A program made the translations under genes and the position numbers. Below the pieces are notes generated by a model. The model saw only the letters and a list, made by a program, of their open reading frames with translations. It had not been told where the DNA came from and made no database searches. From Cinclus cinclus (Eukaryota > Chordata > Aves > Passeriformes > Cinclidae), in the NCBI RefSeq assembly GCF_963662255.1, contig NC_085060.1, forward strand, positions 6,325,630 to 6,389,629: DNA of 64,000 nucleotides, written 5' to 3'. Below are positions 37,236 to 50,349 of this stretch, piece by piece. The stretch's first letter is position 1, and the number at the start of each line of letters is the position of its first letter.

Positions 37236-38580
37236 CCTATCATTATTTTACTTTTCTAGATGCTTTGTTAATGTGGAGTTAGAGGTACAGGTGGACAATG
37301 TGGTGTATACAAGGCACAATGTGATATGGTGCTATTGTGGCTGAGGATCAAAGTCAGAAGGCCTGATGGCCATTTCCTTTGTTCTAGCTCTGGAATCCCA
37401 CTTTGTACCTATGTAACTAAACATCTGCTATCAAAACTACGGGAAAGATTAGGTATGTGCTATAAAAATGGCATTTCCTTTGCCACTGAAAAATGACTTT
37501 AACATTTCCAGGAATAAAGACCTCCTTTGTTTTCTCTGATTCTAATCCCTGTCTCCAATTTCACCTTAGAAGTGTATGTCCCTCCGAAATCCTGAATCCC
37601 TGCTGTCACCAGCTGTACATTTCTTGGCAGAAACCCACTTATCAATGTTAAGGATGAACTTTGAGGCTCATTGAATCATTCATTGTAATCCCCACATAAC
37701 AAACATAACATTTCAGCAAGATTTCTAATTACCTTTTAACTGCTTTTTTTCATAATGTCCTGTTGCTGTTGGAATGGCTCTCGTGACATACACAGAAATA
37801 ACATTAGACTGTAAATCTATTGACTGGAGTAGTGGATAGAACAAAAAATGTAGAAGGGGAGAAGGTCGTTCTTATAATTAGTGTAATATATCAACATGCT
37901 GGGAAACTGAAATGGGAGAAGTTGTTAGAAATGGAAATTTGACTGAAAGCGAAAGTTCATCTGTGAGTCTCTTCTTCCGCATTTCCCTACTGTTACCTTA
38001 CCCTCCAAAGCAACCTTTCTGACAGCTCCAGGGTATGTTGTTCTCACAGGCTTGATCTGCAACCCAATCCATGGGCAGGGTGAGCTGCTTGTACCCTCCT
38101 GACGAGCAACTGCTTTAAAATATTCACACAGGAGATGGGGTAGTGTTCTCAAATGACTCCAAACCGCTGCTTCCCAAGCCCTGAGGGGCACAAAGCAGCC
38201 GGCTGGTGCAGGGCTGGGTTGTGCAGCTGTGTCATCACTGCTTCCCATTCAGGTCTGCACCAACTGATTGGAGATCCCTGTTGGTGTCCAGTCCTTGCTC
38301 ACTGGTGACCAGTGGACACCCAGAGGTTCCCAGCTTTGAGAGGAGTCTGAGATCTGTGGTGAGGGTAATGAAAATTGAGTCAGAAGAGCTAATCCTTATG
38401 TACATACGGTATCAACTGGGAATCAATACACATGCTACTGGGACTGGCAGTGGCTGTTCTAAAACCCTTTCAAACTATTTTAATTTCTAACAGTCTGTCC
38501 CAGAGATCAGGATATTATCTAGGCAAAGATCATGAAAACTGTCCTGTTTTCAACTGAATTTTTCATCTAAAATGCAGCTC
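37236..38580. other. Non-coding sequence, no gene seen
   Basis: A GC-richer segment at about 37980-38360 shows open frames of 94-107 codons on opposite strands that resemble no known protein. An exact palindrome CACTGGTGACCAGTG (38300-38314, one central base) is flanked by GGTGTCCA/TGGACACC arms at 38283-38290 and 38313-38320. The remainder is AT-rich single-copy sequence. Confidence 0.55.
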
Positions 38581-38582
38581 AC

Positions 38583-38825
38583 TTGCAACTTGTTACTGTC
38601 TAAAGAGGACGCTAACACTGCCACATTTCCTCATTAGCTTTGCATAAGACAGACTCCTGTGTCACAGCTGATGGAGCCTTTATGAGCCTTTTAGCCAAAT
38701 GACTGATGTTTCCCTCGTTATGTCAGATCTGAGGGCACTGCTGGCATCTTTCTTTATTCGCTGTCTAACACCATCAATCGAGCAGCTGCCATGCACCCAT
38801 GATCAGGCTGATTATTAAAATGTGC
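38583..38825. promoter_or_regulatory. Conserved-element-like block
   Basis: Very even, high-complexity sequence with isolated intact CpGs (GAGGACGCTAA, CCCTCGTTATG, TTATTCGCTG, CAATCGAGC), a TTTGCATAA near-octamer near 38640 and a TGATTATTAAAATG end. It contains no repeat or exon signature. This is among the most enhancer-like stretches of the window by eye. Confidence 0.3.
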
Positions 38826-38829
38826 TCAG

Positions 38830-40790
38830 GAGGCTGCTGACACCAATTTTCTTTCATCTGAAGAGGCCAATATACACTGGCTCAAGCTGGTAGTTATGTA
38901 TGTGTAATATTTAGTGTAGGAACCAGCAGGTAAAGACTGAGGTTGATTCCACAGAATCTGGATCCAGTCCATTGAGATTACCATTAAGACCTTATAGAAA
39001 CAATGGTGATGTTTGCTTTGTGGGGTTTTTTTTACGCTTTTGTAAAATAGGGAATTGTTCTTTATGTTGGGGAGCGCTTTCTCTAAAACACGTCCCTTCC
39101 TCTTCCACCCAGTGTCCCTGGTCATGAGGGGTCCCAGCCATTGAAGAGGTGGTTAAACTTGAGTCCTGATAGAACCAGGCTCTTGTGGGATTGCTTACCC
39201 CTAAGGTTTACCACAGTAGTTTTGCTCTGCTGTCTCATCCTTCACTGATATGTCAGCCTTTTTCAAAGGGAGACAGCTCTTGACTTCTTTCTGATGATAG
39301 TAGTGAAAAAAGCCTTCTGCAAACAGTGTAGTTCAGAGCCATGGACTGACCCAGCATGTCAGGGATTCATCAGGAGCTCAAGCTCACCTGGAGTTTCCCC
39401 TTCCAACAGCAAACACAGCTTGGCTGCATACTTAGTTGTGTGGCTGTTAATCACTTCTGCCTTTGGAGTCTGTAATCTTGGATATTCTTAATATGCAGAG
39501 AGTAAATTCAAATCTTTATTTCTAGAGCACTTGTTATTTTGATATTTAAGGATGACTTGTGATGGTTTGACTGTGGCTATTTTTTTTTAATTGCAAGGAC
39601 ATATGTTTTTAAAAGAAATATTTGAAATTTAATGGTTATCAGATGTAAATATGTCTTAGTACTGCAATGTAGTTGTGTGTGACTACAAGGTGCAGCCAAA
39701 GGGGTGTCATATTGAGATTCTATACATAGGGTCATGTAGATATTATGAGTAGAATATAGCACAAGAAAAAAGAAGGGGAAAACCTTTGCAGATGCCGAAC
39801 AAACCAGACTGCCGAGCAAGGAGGGGTATAATTGACTCTCACCAAGCTGCTCTTGTTAAAAAGGGGGGCAGAATTTTTGTGCTCAGCTCTGGTGGATCCC
39901 CTCCTCTTGCCCTTGTGCTGACCAGTCTGTTGTTATGCTTAGACAGCCCTTTCTCTGAGTTTCCTTGTCAGTAGACCAGTATTCTTCAAAAACGGCTTCT
40001 GCCTTTGTGAGACTTTGTGTTCTCTCCAGATGTTGCAGGGTTTAGGCCAAATCCATAAGTTGGCTGGAGAGGAAATCTAGGAGCTATGCTACTCCCTCAG
40101 TTTGGGTAATGTTATACTGCCTGCTCTGGTCCTACAGGAAATGTAAACTGTATCCCACCGTATAAATACACGCATTTTCCCACAATTCAGTTTGTTGCGC
40201 TTTCTTTCCCCTCAAAGAAAGAAAAAGTATTAATCTGCCTGTGCTCCTAGGGGATAGGGAACCCTCACTGGCCCCATGATTATCAAAACCACCCTTAAAC
40301 TCATAATGCTTCTAATTAGCTACATAGCATCGCTAAGCAGTTAACACTTTTATTGTCTGTCTCAGCTCACACCCAAGAGGTTATTTCTCTTGAAAAAAGC
40401 CCTCTCCTTAGGGGGAGAACAGAAAGGACCAGATGAGAGTGACTGAATTACAAGATGCTGAGAATGAAGCCCAAAGTTATACTGAAACCTGCTTTGTTCC
40501 TGTGTACCAGGAGGAGGGTTTGCTGTGAGAGAGTATAGGGACTTGTCATAAAGATGACAGTTGCAAAAAGAAGAATGTTTGATTATGGTCCTAAATTTCC
40601 AAACAACTGTGTGTCTGCAGTGCCTTTATGACAGTCATTTTGCGTGGCTGAGTGTGCACATGTGTCTGTGTGGTGTGTGTGCAGAAAATTCAAAGACCAT
40701 GGTTCTGTGCAGTTTTTTTAAACTCTTATTTGGGCAATGCTACAGAATTAACCCAAATTCTAATTGCATGATATTCTATGGCATTAAGAG
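38830..40790. other. Non-coding sequence, no gene seen
   Basis: Open frames up to 99 codons on either strand are arbitrary in composition. No repeat family, RNA gene or splice-flanked exon was recognised. Confidence 0.55.
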
Positions 40791-40794
40791 AATA

Positions 40795-41070
40795 CTTTTA
40801 CATGGCCCACCTGCAAGTGCAATTAATAGCCACTCTCATTAATTACATTGATCAGGATCATAAAATAATTTCAAATTGCTGAACATGATCAACAGGAGTG
40901 AAAAGGTTTCACTTTAATCCCTTAATGATTTTTTCATTATTAATCAAACAAAATACGTAGTTGTTTGATCAATTTTTTCTTCTTGCAACTCAGGGCAATT
41001 ACAGTAGACATAAAGTTGGTGCAAACAGAACCATGTCTTATGGGGTAGCTAATTAAGCAGTAAGACACAA
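40795..41070. promoter_or_regulatory. Conserved-element-like block with homeodomain and inverted-repeat motifs
   Basis: TAATTA cores at both ends (about 40838 and 41051), TGATCA sites, and a perfect 9-bp inverted repeat ATCAAACAA (40943-40951) / TTGTTTGAT (40961-40969) around an AATACGTAG loop. AT-rich but not simple sequence. Candidate developmental regulatory element, inferred from motif content only. Confidence 0.3.
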
Positions 41071-42845
41071 TAGGGTAGGGGGGGTGTTAGGAGAAAATCA
41101 CTCCCCTGAGGATTTAAAAAATAAAAAAAAGAGGACCTTTACTCCCCCAGGAATCTGATTATCTTCATACAACCACATCCCTGAGATTGCCTTCTTGCTA
41201 GCAGGAAATTCTGTAAGATTTTGTACAAAACTGAATTGGAGGGGTGGAAAATCTGCCAGAGTCTGAGGAGAGAAATGGTAAGCTGCACTCTCAGCATCTA
41301 ACTGGAAGGCTCACCAAATAAGAAATCATTTACATTTGGGAAATACCCAGTTACCAGCTTTCTCAGTAAAACCAGTGTCTGTCTGCTGCCTGTTCTTTAG
41401 ATGTTGTATAGATCTCTCTTTTGACAGTACATAGCTCTTTTTTGATGTGCAAACAAATCCGGCCTTTGTTCACATTGGCTTCAGACAGCTGTTAAACCCT
41501 GAAATCAGGCTATTGAACTGTGATGTTAAATATTGGTTGATAAGCTATAAAGAAGCTTTGTTATGTGTGTGTGAACAAAATAACATCTGACTCAAAAAAG
41601 GTTTTTACAGTTATGTTTGTCATAATTTCTTATGATGTTATTGGTCCTCATTATCCCCAGTTACTGAGATATTAACACTGTTTTGCATGGTCACAGAGCT
41701 AGAATGGTTTATAGCAATATTGAGATACCAGCATGTTTCAGTACATGGTAATTCACAGATAGTAAATAAATTTTATGTATGTATGTGTGTATAAAAAAAA
41801 CATTAAAGAAAAAATATATAAGATGGCATAATTTCTGACAGTTCTGTGCACGTGAGCTGAGTTGCCCAGACTTAGACACTTCTATGTCTCCCTAAAGGTA
41901 CCTCCTAATGATTAGCATCTCCTCTCATGGAGAAACATGCCTGCTGATCTGCCCATACCTGGAGCAGGTGAAGTGGGCTGCTATTGGTCTCCCCAAGAAA
42001 GAGGGCATTGAAGGCCACATGGTAGGAGCCCCCTGTGCCTCAGTGACCCTCTCTGGATGGCTACACAGCAGTCAGACGTGGCAGCAGCCTGTGAATGTCT
42101 GTGCTGTGGGGTGGCAGGATTGTCCTTGGCTGCTGTGCCCTCATGTGCGCCAAGGAGAGAAGGGGCTGTGATGGATGACATTCTTACTGGACCTGGATGC
42201 CCAGGCACATCAGTAATTTGTTCCTGTGGAAGAGGTACCAGGCAAACATTTTGTTCTCAAGGCTTGGAGATTTTTCCCCATTTCAGTCACTTGTGGTTGG
42301 ACTCACTGCAGCTTACCCAGCACCAGAAATACAATAGCATAGTCTGTCATGGTAATGCTTTCTGTGTGGTCATGAAGATCTACAGTATTTAACCTAGTTT
42401 TGCATGAAATAACTAGATTTAGATCAATCACAGTCATTTTGTAGAGGAGAGAGAGAATATTAACTTGGTCTTGAAATGTGATTAATTCCAATTTGCTGTT
42501 TTCAAAGATAAGCGATGCTCACAATCCTGTTAATTAAAAAATTTGGACACTTCCATTTTACTTCATGCACCGCTTTTTAATGAAATAAGTTTGTCTTTCT
42601 TATTATGACTGATGCCTGGCTCAACATGTCACAGGCTTCCTGAAGGAAAAATAGTGTGTACTTCTTGTGACCCTGTGAAATGAAGATAAATGGTTTCATG
42701 CAACATACATTATGGGCTTTATGACATGCATAAATATACAGTAGGTTTTATCCTTTCTATTAAAAATGTTCTTAGATTTCTAATATTGTGTTTTAATGCA
42801 GTTTTGTTAACAGAATGACAAATAGTGAAAATATTTAGGTATTAA
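41071..42845. other. Non-coding sequence, no gene seen
   Basis: Begins with a G-run (about 41077-41083). 42000-42250 is GC-richer, with overlapping unrecognised frames of 75-111 codons on both strands. A short (ATGT)n-like string lies near 41777-41792. No gene supported. Confidence 0.55.
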
Positions 42846-42849
42846 AATA

Positions 42850-43020
42850 GGATCCCGGATTTGTGTGCTGCTCATTCAACTGTCAGCAATTGCTGCTTCT
42901 CAAAGAGCAGTCTGACTTTGACCTTGCTAAATATTCATTTCATGTCTCCAGCATTGCTTGATTAAGTCAGGCAACTTTCTGCGTGTAGCTATACTTGGCA
43001 TGAGTCTGACTGCCATGTGG
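42850..43020. promoter_or_regulatory. Conserved-element-like block
   Basis: Even, high-complexity sequence with CAGCAATTGCTGC (an E-box-like palindrome near 42886-42896), TGACTTTGACCTTGC (nuclear-receptor-type TGACCT core) and TTGATTAAGTCAG. No coding or repeat signature. Inference from motif density. Confidence 0.25.
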
Positions 43021-43456
43021 AAACACTTTTTTGATCAAGGTTAGGAATGAGCAAGACCTTGTTAAAAACTAAACAAGCACTGGAGTTAGGAGATTTGCAT
43101 GATCTAGAAACACTGGTTTCTTATGAGAACTATTGGTTTCACGTCTTACCTTTAGTGCACAGCGGTTGTCAGGCCTGCATTATATGTTAGAAGAGGAAAT
43201 GTCAGTTACTAACATACTGTAAGTGGCCTCACTAGGGATACAAAGTGACCTTTAAACTAAAAACCGCAAAAAAGAGGAGGAGAAATAAAACAGATTTCAT
43301 TTCTAATTGGCTTTAGTAATTTTTATTAAGAGTGTTTGGCAAATGGATATTACATCGTGCTTATGCTACTAAACTCAGCTACTATTAAAAGCAATGATGA
43401 CAAAACCAATAACTGTTCTTAAAAAAAGTTGTACTGTGCTGTGAGTGTAATGGGGG

Positions 43457-43469
43457 GTGTGTGTGTGTG
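43457..43469 (+). repeat. Short (GT)n microsatellite
   Basis: Six and a half GT units directly following a G5 run. Confidence 0.85.
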
Positions 43470-43894
43470 CAGTTTATTTTCTGGCACTGTCCAAATTCCT
43501 CAGTCATGACCTCATAAGCCCCAGTTGAAAACCACTGTTGCTGGCAAGCCATATTATGCTTAAGTGTAAATCACTCATTAATAGATAGGTTGTAGGATGG
43601 ATTCCGAATGTGCAGAAAGTTGTGCAGCTTCTGCAGTACTCAGCTGAGTCACGGTATCTGAAATGAGCTTGGCGTCTGATCCTGTATCTTACTTGGAAGA
43701 TCTTACAGTAATTTGTGCGTTTTTTAAATTGGATTGTCTAATTATAGTACCTATTTGAGAAGGCAACACAGGAATATTTGCAGGAATATTTGTACCTGTA
43801 AACATCCATGTGTTTTGCCCTTTTGAAGTAAGCAGTAGTCAGACTTGATAAATGTCTTGGCTGGAATTTAGCAACACAATGAACCTCTGTATAG

Positions 43895-44190
43895 ATATCC
43901 CACATGGTATCAATTGAAGCTCCATTTAAGACTTAATCGTTGGCCCATACAAGCAGAGGAAAGCTTGGCTAGACAGATGGAAAGAGCTGCTTTAAGAAGG
44001 GATCAGAAAAGGCATTGCTACTCGGCTGGCCTAAGTCCACTAATCTGATGTTATTATTAGCGATAAGGAGCAGCGACCAGGATAAAATCTCATTCTCTGC
44101 AAATGTCATTTAAATAGAACTCTGATATTTTCCAGTCAAGTAGACAGGCTTTAGTCAAATAGTGAGCACTTTATTTGTAAATGCAGGAGG
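43895..44190. promoter_or_regulatory. Conserved-element-like block
   Basis: Includes GACTTAATCGTTGGCC, ATTATTAGCGATAAGG (a GATA-type core) and GAGCAGCGACCAGG. The sequence is dense and non-repetitive, with CpGs preserved in an AT-rich setting. Together with the next block it forms the longest near-continuous stretch of this character in the window. Confidence 0.3.
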
Positions 44191-44204
44191 AAAAGAAAAG
44201 CTTT

Positions 44205-44570
44205 AGTTCAGCAAGTTCTTAAGATGTCAGCTTACCAGTATTGATTAATCGTTCAGCAGTGGCAGCTGCTTCTTTATTAAAAGCGTAGCTCTCCATACAA
44301 AAGATATCAGATGTAGGAAATGTTTGTTGACAATTTACCTTTTCTCACAATGTGGCAAGAGCTCAATCTATTACACATTCCCCTGCTTTCTGGCCCTGCA
44401 GCTCAGATAATACCCATGAAGGAATGTATTAGTCCATCTGCACGGGGTAGATTGCAGCAGCTGGACTCTGCTGCAAATGTCATTCTGTTTGAAACAGACC
44501 TGCAGCACCGCTTCCCAGTATGGGAATTAATTCATGGAGACCCGCTGCTACTTAGGAAAAGCTTTTAGTT
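44205..44570. promoter_or_regulatory. Conserved-element-like block with minus-strand donor-like site
   Basis: Contains TTGATTAATCGTTCAGCAG, a CAGCAGCTGGACTC E-box stretch and retained CpGs (TGCACGGGG, CACCGCTTCC, GACCCGCTG). An 82-codon plus frame (44320-44568) crosses it but has no recognisable domain. On the minus strand a CTG|GTAAGC donor-like sequence lies near 44227-44235. It is either an enhancer-type element or a conserved unannotated exon; neither can be chosen from the sequence. Confidence 0.3.
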
Positions 44571-47500
44571 AGGTTGTGTATGGATGTTTGGAGTGTACAC
44601 AAAAATATGGCATGATGAAGCCAGAGCTAAGAATGAGACAAATGCCTTTCACACAATGAGAGATATAAATGGAGTGCATCATTGTCTGTTTGCTTTTTGA
44701 GTGGTTTAAAACCTTTGGTTTCACCAACTGCTGAAACTAAAGGTTGGTCTGGTAATTTGTCACACCACACAGGGACCTGGAGGTGTTTATGGACATGGGG
44801 ACATAGAGAGCTGTTTACAGGAAAGTATTCCAAAATGTGCATTTTCTTCTATGTTTTCGAGTACATTTCTCCTTAGACTTAGGACATGGCTCCTCTTGCT
44901 GAATTTATATTCTCTGATTCTGTGGACTCTCTCTGTGGAAGAATACAGACAATTAGATGCATTTCAGGCTGAAATGATTCACCTTTGGGGTCCCCCCTTT
45001 GTTGCTCGGTACAAGGGAATTCTGTATGTTTAGTGCAGACTGCTGCCACCTCATTTCTTGAATATATTTCTAATGAACTAGTTAAGCTGAAGGCACTATT
45101 AACTGCTGATGGAACAGTGGAGGCAAATATTGCATGGAGTGCTAGAGTACAGGCCAGGCTTGTCCTATTGCTGATATGTTCCTTTCTTGCCAAATGCAGA
45201 GCTGGAGAGAGTTGCTTTTCCAAGGGATTATAAGGGATCTTAAGTACCATCAGCATACATAATGTCTTTTCTTATAATGTAATACAGTTAATAACCATAT
45301 ATTATTTTGGAATTTGAATAGTTTCTGTGCTGTACACCCCCCTTGGCTGAATCTTGTGTCTTCTGGTTCCCTTTTTTCGGCTTTCTCTTTCAATCTGATC
45401 TTTCCTGCCATGTTCTTCAGAACTAGGGCAATTTAACTGATACCCTGTGAATTCAGCCTTGGCTTTCATGCAGGCAGGGGAATTAAAATGGATTAAAACT
45501 GATAATCTGTTGCCTCACCTTCAGCAAATACATACAGTAGAAAGAAAGATGCTTTTGAATCCTTGTAGTTGTTGAATACTGAGCACTCTGGTCTTGGGTT
45601 AGTATCCAGGGTTTTTTGGATGTCAAAGACCTCTCTAGCTCATGCATCTTGGTAAGAACATGAGCTGCAGAGCTGAGAATATGAAGTGCAGTTGAAACTG
45701 TTCAGGATCTGAGCTATGGTTGAATAAACCAATTAAGAGATTTTTCCAAATCTGCACTGTCATGTCCAAGTTCTTGGGACAAAACAACTTATTTGATACC
45801 CTGTCCTATTCATTTATATTATTTTTCTTCATACAGCAAGCCAGCTTTTAGTAGATGTCAGATGTATGAGCTTACTCCCTGAGATACCAATTCATAGTTT
45901 GTAAGTATATTCAGATGAAAACCCAAATTAATTTTTGAGCTCTTTGAGGTGTTTGCCTGTGACTAATTCTTCTAAACATTTCTGCAATAGTTAGCAAAAT
46001 ACTTTTATTAGTCCCTGAGGCGGTAACTGCAAATTTTCATTCTGCAATAGTATTTATACTTTAAGGTTTCAAAAAATGAAGCATCTGTGTCAAACACTCA
46101 AGCAGACCAGGTTTCACTTGTCTTCCCTTGTTATTGAGACTGTGATACTGTTTGTCTCCAATGCCTGCAGGTGTAGTTTGGGCTTTAGGTGTTCTGAATT
46201 AGCAATTTATGGAGTCATCCAGCACTAAATTCACTCTTTGACCTTTGTTCATGCTATCCAACTATTTATAGTTAAGAACCCAACTGGGGCGATCTGATGG
46301 ATAATGTAACTGTGGTGTGTCAGGCATTTCTTCTCATTTAGAAATCAAGAGTAATTTGTAAATGGTGCTTGGATAATGGTACCTTCTATGCTCACTAACT
46401 CTGTTTACTTATTGACTTGTTATATAGAAATCAGCAGGTGACACTACTATATCTTTTTGTCCAAGATTTGTATTTTAAAAAGAAGAATTTTGAAATGTCA
46501 ACAAAACTATTCAAGACTGATATACTAAATTGAATAAGCAGTTCTTTAGAGTTGACCATTTCTTTGCTTCTTACAGTTGCTTATCTTTACTGTAAGAGGT
46601 AACTTACAGTTCCCACCTGTGAGTCACAGTGGGGGAAAACATCTAATTGTCTTTATAGGGAAGTTGGTAGGATTTGAGGACCTTGAGCTGTATTCGAATA
46701 ATGTAATGTACAAAATGAACTAATGAATTGATCAGGGCAATAGTATGTAGGCCAAAATTCTGTTACCTTATTATACTTGGTAGTGCTTTTTTAGAGCAGT
46801 GCATGGCCATAGGTGACTGAGGACAGCTTGTGGTCTGTTGTTTTAGCAAGGGTAAGATATAAGTCAGCTTGATAACCATCCATCTGAATTTAACTCCTAA
46901 AAAGCCAGATAATTTACTTTGTCAAGAGCAGTCATTACTGGCAGTTATCTGGTTTTAAATATTGGATACTGTGAGTACTGGGATAATGAAATGGAGCAGG
47001 AGGAGGGAAATGCAACAATAAGTTATTTGCCCACCATTTTCATGTGGCACTCCCAGATGTCACACCTCAGCTCACCTATAGTAACTGATGAGACAAGAAC
47101 TACCTAAAGTTTGGAGAGCATTCTTTTCCTTTTAATTAAGAAACAATGTTTAAAATCAACAGTGTTAGGGACCTGATTTTTTTGGCTTGAGCACAATCTG
47201 ACAAATACCTTCTGCCAGCAATGCCACTCCCTAATGGGTGTGTCAGGAAAGAAATTACTGCAGGTTTTGACCAATGCGGGAACTCAGAGGGATCCTTTGC
47301 AACCTGTGCTGATGGATTTTAAAGACACAATTGTGCATTATTTTCTAAAACATATCTCAAACATAAGATGGTTTTGGTGTTAGCTCCTATGGACTACAGG
47401 AATGCAAATTGAGAGTGCTGTATTTATAAAACAAACATAGGTGCTGGTCTGAAGCTGTCTGCTAGAGTAAAAATGAATTTTAAATTGTATGTGCCTGAGG

Positions 47501-50340
47501 CTTTACCTTACTTGCCGTGGGCAAGGCAGATTCTCCAGCCATGGCACTGTATGTACAACTCTGCTACTAACAAAACACTGCTTTGGGAATAACTGAAGCT
47601 ATACATTTTGTAAAGCTTTTTCTTCTGCTGAAAAAATATTGTCAGACAATTTTTTTTTGCCATCTTTGCTATATTTTCACTCTGTGATGCTCAAGTTAAT
47701 GCAGAGTTAAACACAAGGCTGAACTTCCACTCTGGCTGAAAGTGGGGCTCTGCTAATGCCATCTATGAATCTGAAGCTATGAGCCAGATAAATGGAAATT
47801 AGATGTTCCACTTTTCCAGCAGCCCTAGAAATGATACCCTGCTTGGCAGGGTGAGTGCAGAGGAGACTTGCTTTCTGCTCAGTATAGTTACTAAATCCAA
47901 CCAGAGCAGCAGCACTTGAAAATTATCAGTTTCCAGAATAATCAGAATCAAAATATCAGCCTGGTCTTGCACTCCGTGCTTTTTATTTTTCTTGAAGCTC
48001 TTTGATGATGCTTGTGTTTTCAAGAGGAGGATATAAAATGCATATACTCTTTACATAGATTTTTCATCAGTAGTTGTATGTGGAAACTTGTAAGCAGGAA
48101 AAAACCACCAAATCTTTAAGGATTTTTGTTTTTCCTGACATTCTTTCCGATGCCTGGTAGCAAGTGTCTCTGCTTAACTGGAAAGGTGCTGCAGCTGCAG
48201 ACTAGAGCTGTTAATTTGGATGGGATTACACAAGTGGGCCAGGGCAAGTTCAGGTCTCCTTTTTGTTACTTGTGCCTCTGCTTCCTAGGAATATAAAATT
48301 TCTTTTGGCAATGATAATATCAAATGATGCAGCTAGCACTGGAGAATTTAGTATTTACAAAAACTCAGTAAAATAAAGAGCTCCAGAGATTTGATTCCTC
48401 AGTCCTGAAAGGAAGTATAAAAACCTCCCATATCCATGAACGTATGTTGAGCAGAAACAAAGCATTTAGATTTTGCTTCTCTTTTTCTATTTGTGCCTTT
48501 AGGGGGCTGTAGTAGAAATAGAATACATAATGTATTGACAGGAGATATATATTCCACTTGTGAGTACAGCTCTGAATCCTCTTGGCTTCACTGTTTCTGA
48601 ATCATCATGTCTTTCCTCAGTGGAGAGATAAATATGACATTCACTTCAACCCATTTAGCCCATTATTCATTTATATAAAGCAGGACCAATTAAGAAATTC
48701 TTTTGTGTATTTGCACATTCTACATATGGAGCAAATGGGAGTTAAAAATATCTGTTGCAGCAAATGTGGTGGATGCTCTTGGAATACTGAAAATGCTACT
48801 CCTGCAACTCCTCTGAGCCGTTAACTGACATTCAGGAGCTGCTGAAACACACAAATAGACACTTGTTTGCTTTGGTGTTTGCTCTGTTCCTGGATAAGAT
48901 TCATAACCACTCACTTAACCTAAAAAAGTGCATTCCTTTCCGCTTTTCACAGCTGCCTGCAAGTGAGTATAGGCATAGCTCTTCAGCTGTGGACAGAGAC
49001 AGAGGTGACCAAAGAGTTTCCGAGGTAGATGTCCCTGTGCCAGGAGAGATCTGTATTTAGATAGTGCTGGTGTATCAGAATGAATTATTTTCCTGGCATA
49101 GCTCCTTTCTTTCAGAACATGTGTTTTGACTTTTTGTTCAATCTCTGAGAGTTTGAGAAGAGAATTAAGTTAAAATAAAATCATAAAATCCCCCTAAGAA
49201 ATTCCTGCTATTGCAGGCTTAAGGAAATAAGCCAAAATAGACATTTTCAATTCCAACAGCATTTCTGAATGGTATAAGTTTCTGTTGGCTTAAGTCTTTC
49301 TTGGCACAAAATGCTGATTATGTGTGTCTCAAGGAGACAATCAGCATGTTCATACAAAAGTCTCAATCCCTAAAACACAATAACATGTGGTTGCCACTAA
49401 AGGTTTGCTGTCGAAATAGATAAGGAAAGTTCTGGATTACAGTATGGGGCTTTACATTGAAAAGCTTTGTTTTGCCTTAAAAGGTGGTTTGTGGCATTGT
49501 GAAGTGATGAAATGGTATGCAGCATAATACAGTTTGAATGGAGCAGAAATATGGTAAGATATAAACTGGTTTGATGGTATTTTCCCTAGCAAGTCAGTGC
49601 TATTTAACTATTGCATTACTGCCTGAAACAAGTCATTCCAGGCCTTATAGAGGAAGATGTGGTGCTGTGCAAAGCTTTTCCACAGGGCCTCGTGTACCAG
49701 CACTGTGGCCCAGTTGCAGATGGGCACCTGCTGCTGCTTTTGCTTGGGGGAGCAGGATGGCTCAATCCATATTTTGGTGGATTGTATTATACTTAGGTGA
49801 ATAACTACTGTCTTGTGGATTGATATGACAGTGGTAGATTCAAGTGCATCACTTTGTGTCATTTGTGTCTGCTAGGCTGTTTTACATGTTGTTTGTTTGT
49901 TTGTTTCTTTATCTAAGATCCTTTCCAAATTTCTTTCTGTATTATGGCTTAGAACTTCAGCATCTTCCTGTGGACAAGTTTGTGAATGTCGCTGTAAAGG
50001 CATGCCGGAAACTTCTGGTCCTGTGTTTTTTTGTGTTCCTGTGATGTGTGTCAAGGAGTTGGATGAGGCCATTTATAAACAGGTCCGAGTTTCTCTGCAG
50101 CTCAGCCAGGAGTGTGTCCTCGGGGCTACTTGGCTTGAGGTTTCATTGCATCCCTTCTGCCATGGCCTGTGCCAAACCCTCTGTGCTGTAATGTACCTTT
50201 AAGTAAGATTTCCAATGCCTGTTTAAAAACTGCACATGGCTGTGGATCCCCTGCTTTTTAGTTAAGTTCTTAAAATGGTTATTATTTTGTTATCATTGAA
50301 AATGGATGCTGCATAAACAAGTTTGAATTTGACTGGCTTC
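44571..50340. other. Non-coding sequence, no gene seen
   Basis: No gene supported. A string like 'GTAGGCCAAAATTCTGTTACC' near 46747-46767 is reminiscent of old amniote repeats. The plus segment from 48619, after a TCTTTCCTCAG acceptor-like string, stays open for about 68 codons but matches no family I know. A (GTTT)4 run lies at 49891-49906. Confidence 0.55.
49891..49906 (+). repeat. (GTTT)4 microsatellite
   Basis: Four uninterrupted GTTT units. Confidence 0.85.
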
Positions 50341-50349
50341 AGCTTCCAA

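Noticed and set aside
43441..43475. GT repeat as possible Z-DNA regulatory element
   Set aside because: Only six to seven units; ordinary microsatellite.
48608..48824. Acceptor-like TCTTTCCTCAG followed by an open segment of about 68 codons
   Set aside because: No recognisable peptide and no convincing downstream donor. Many decoy acceptors of this strength exist in the window.
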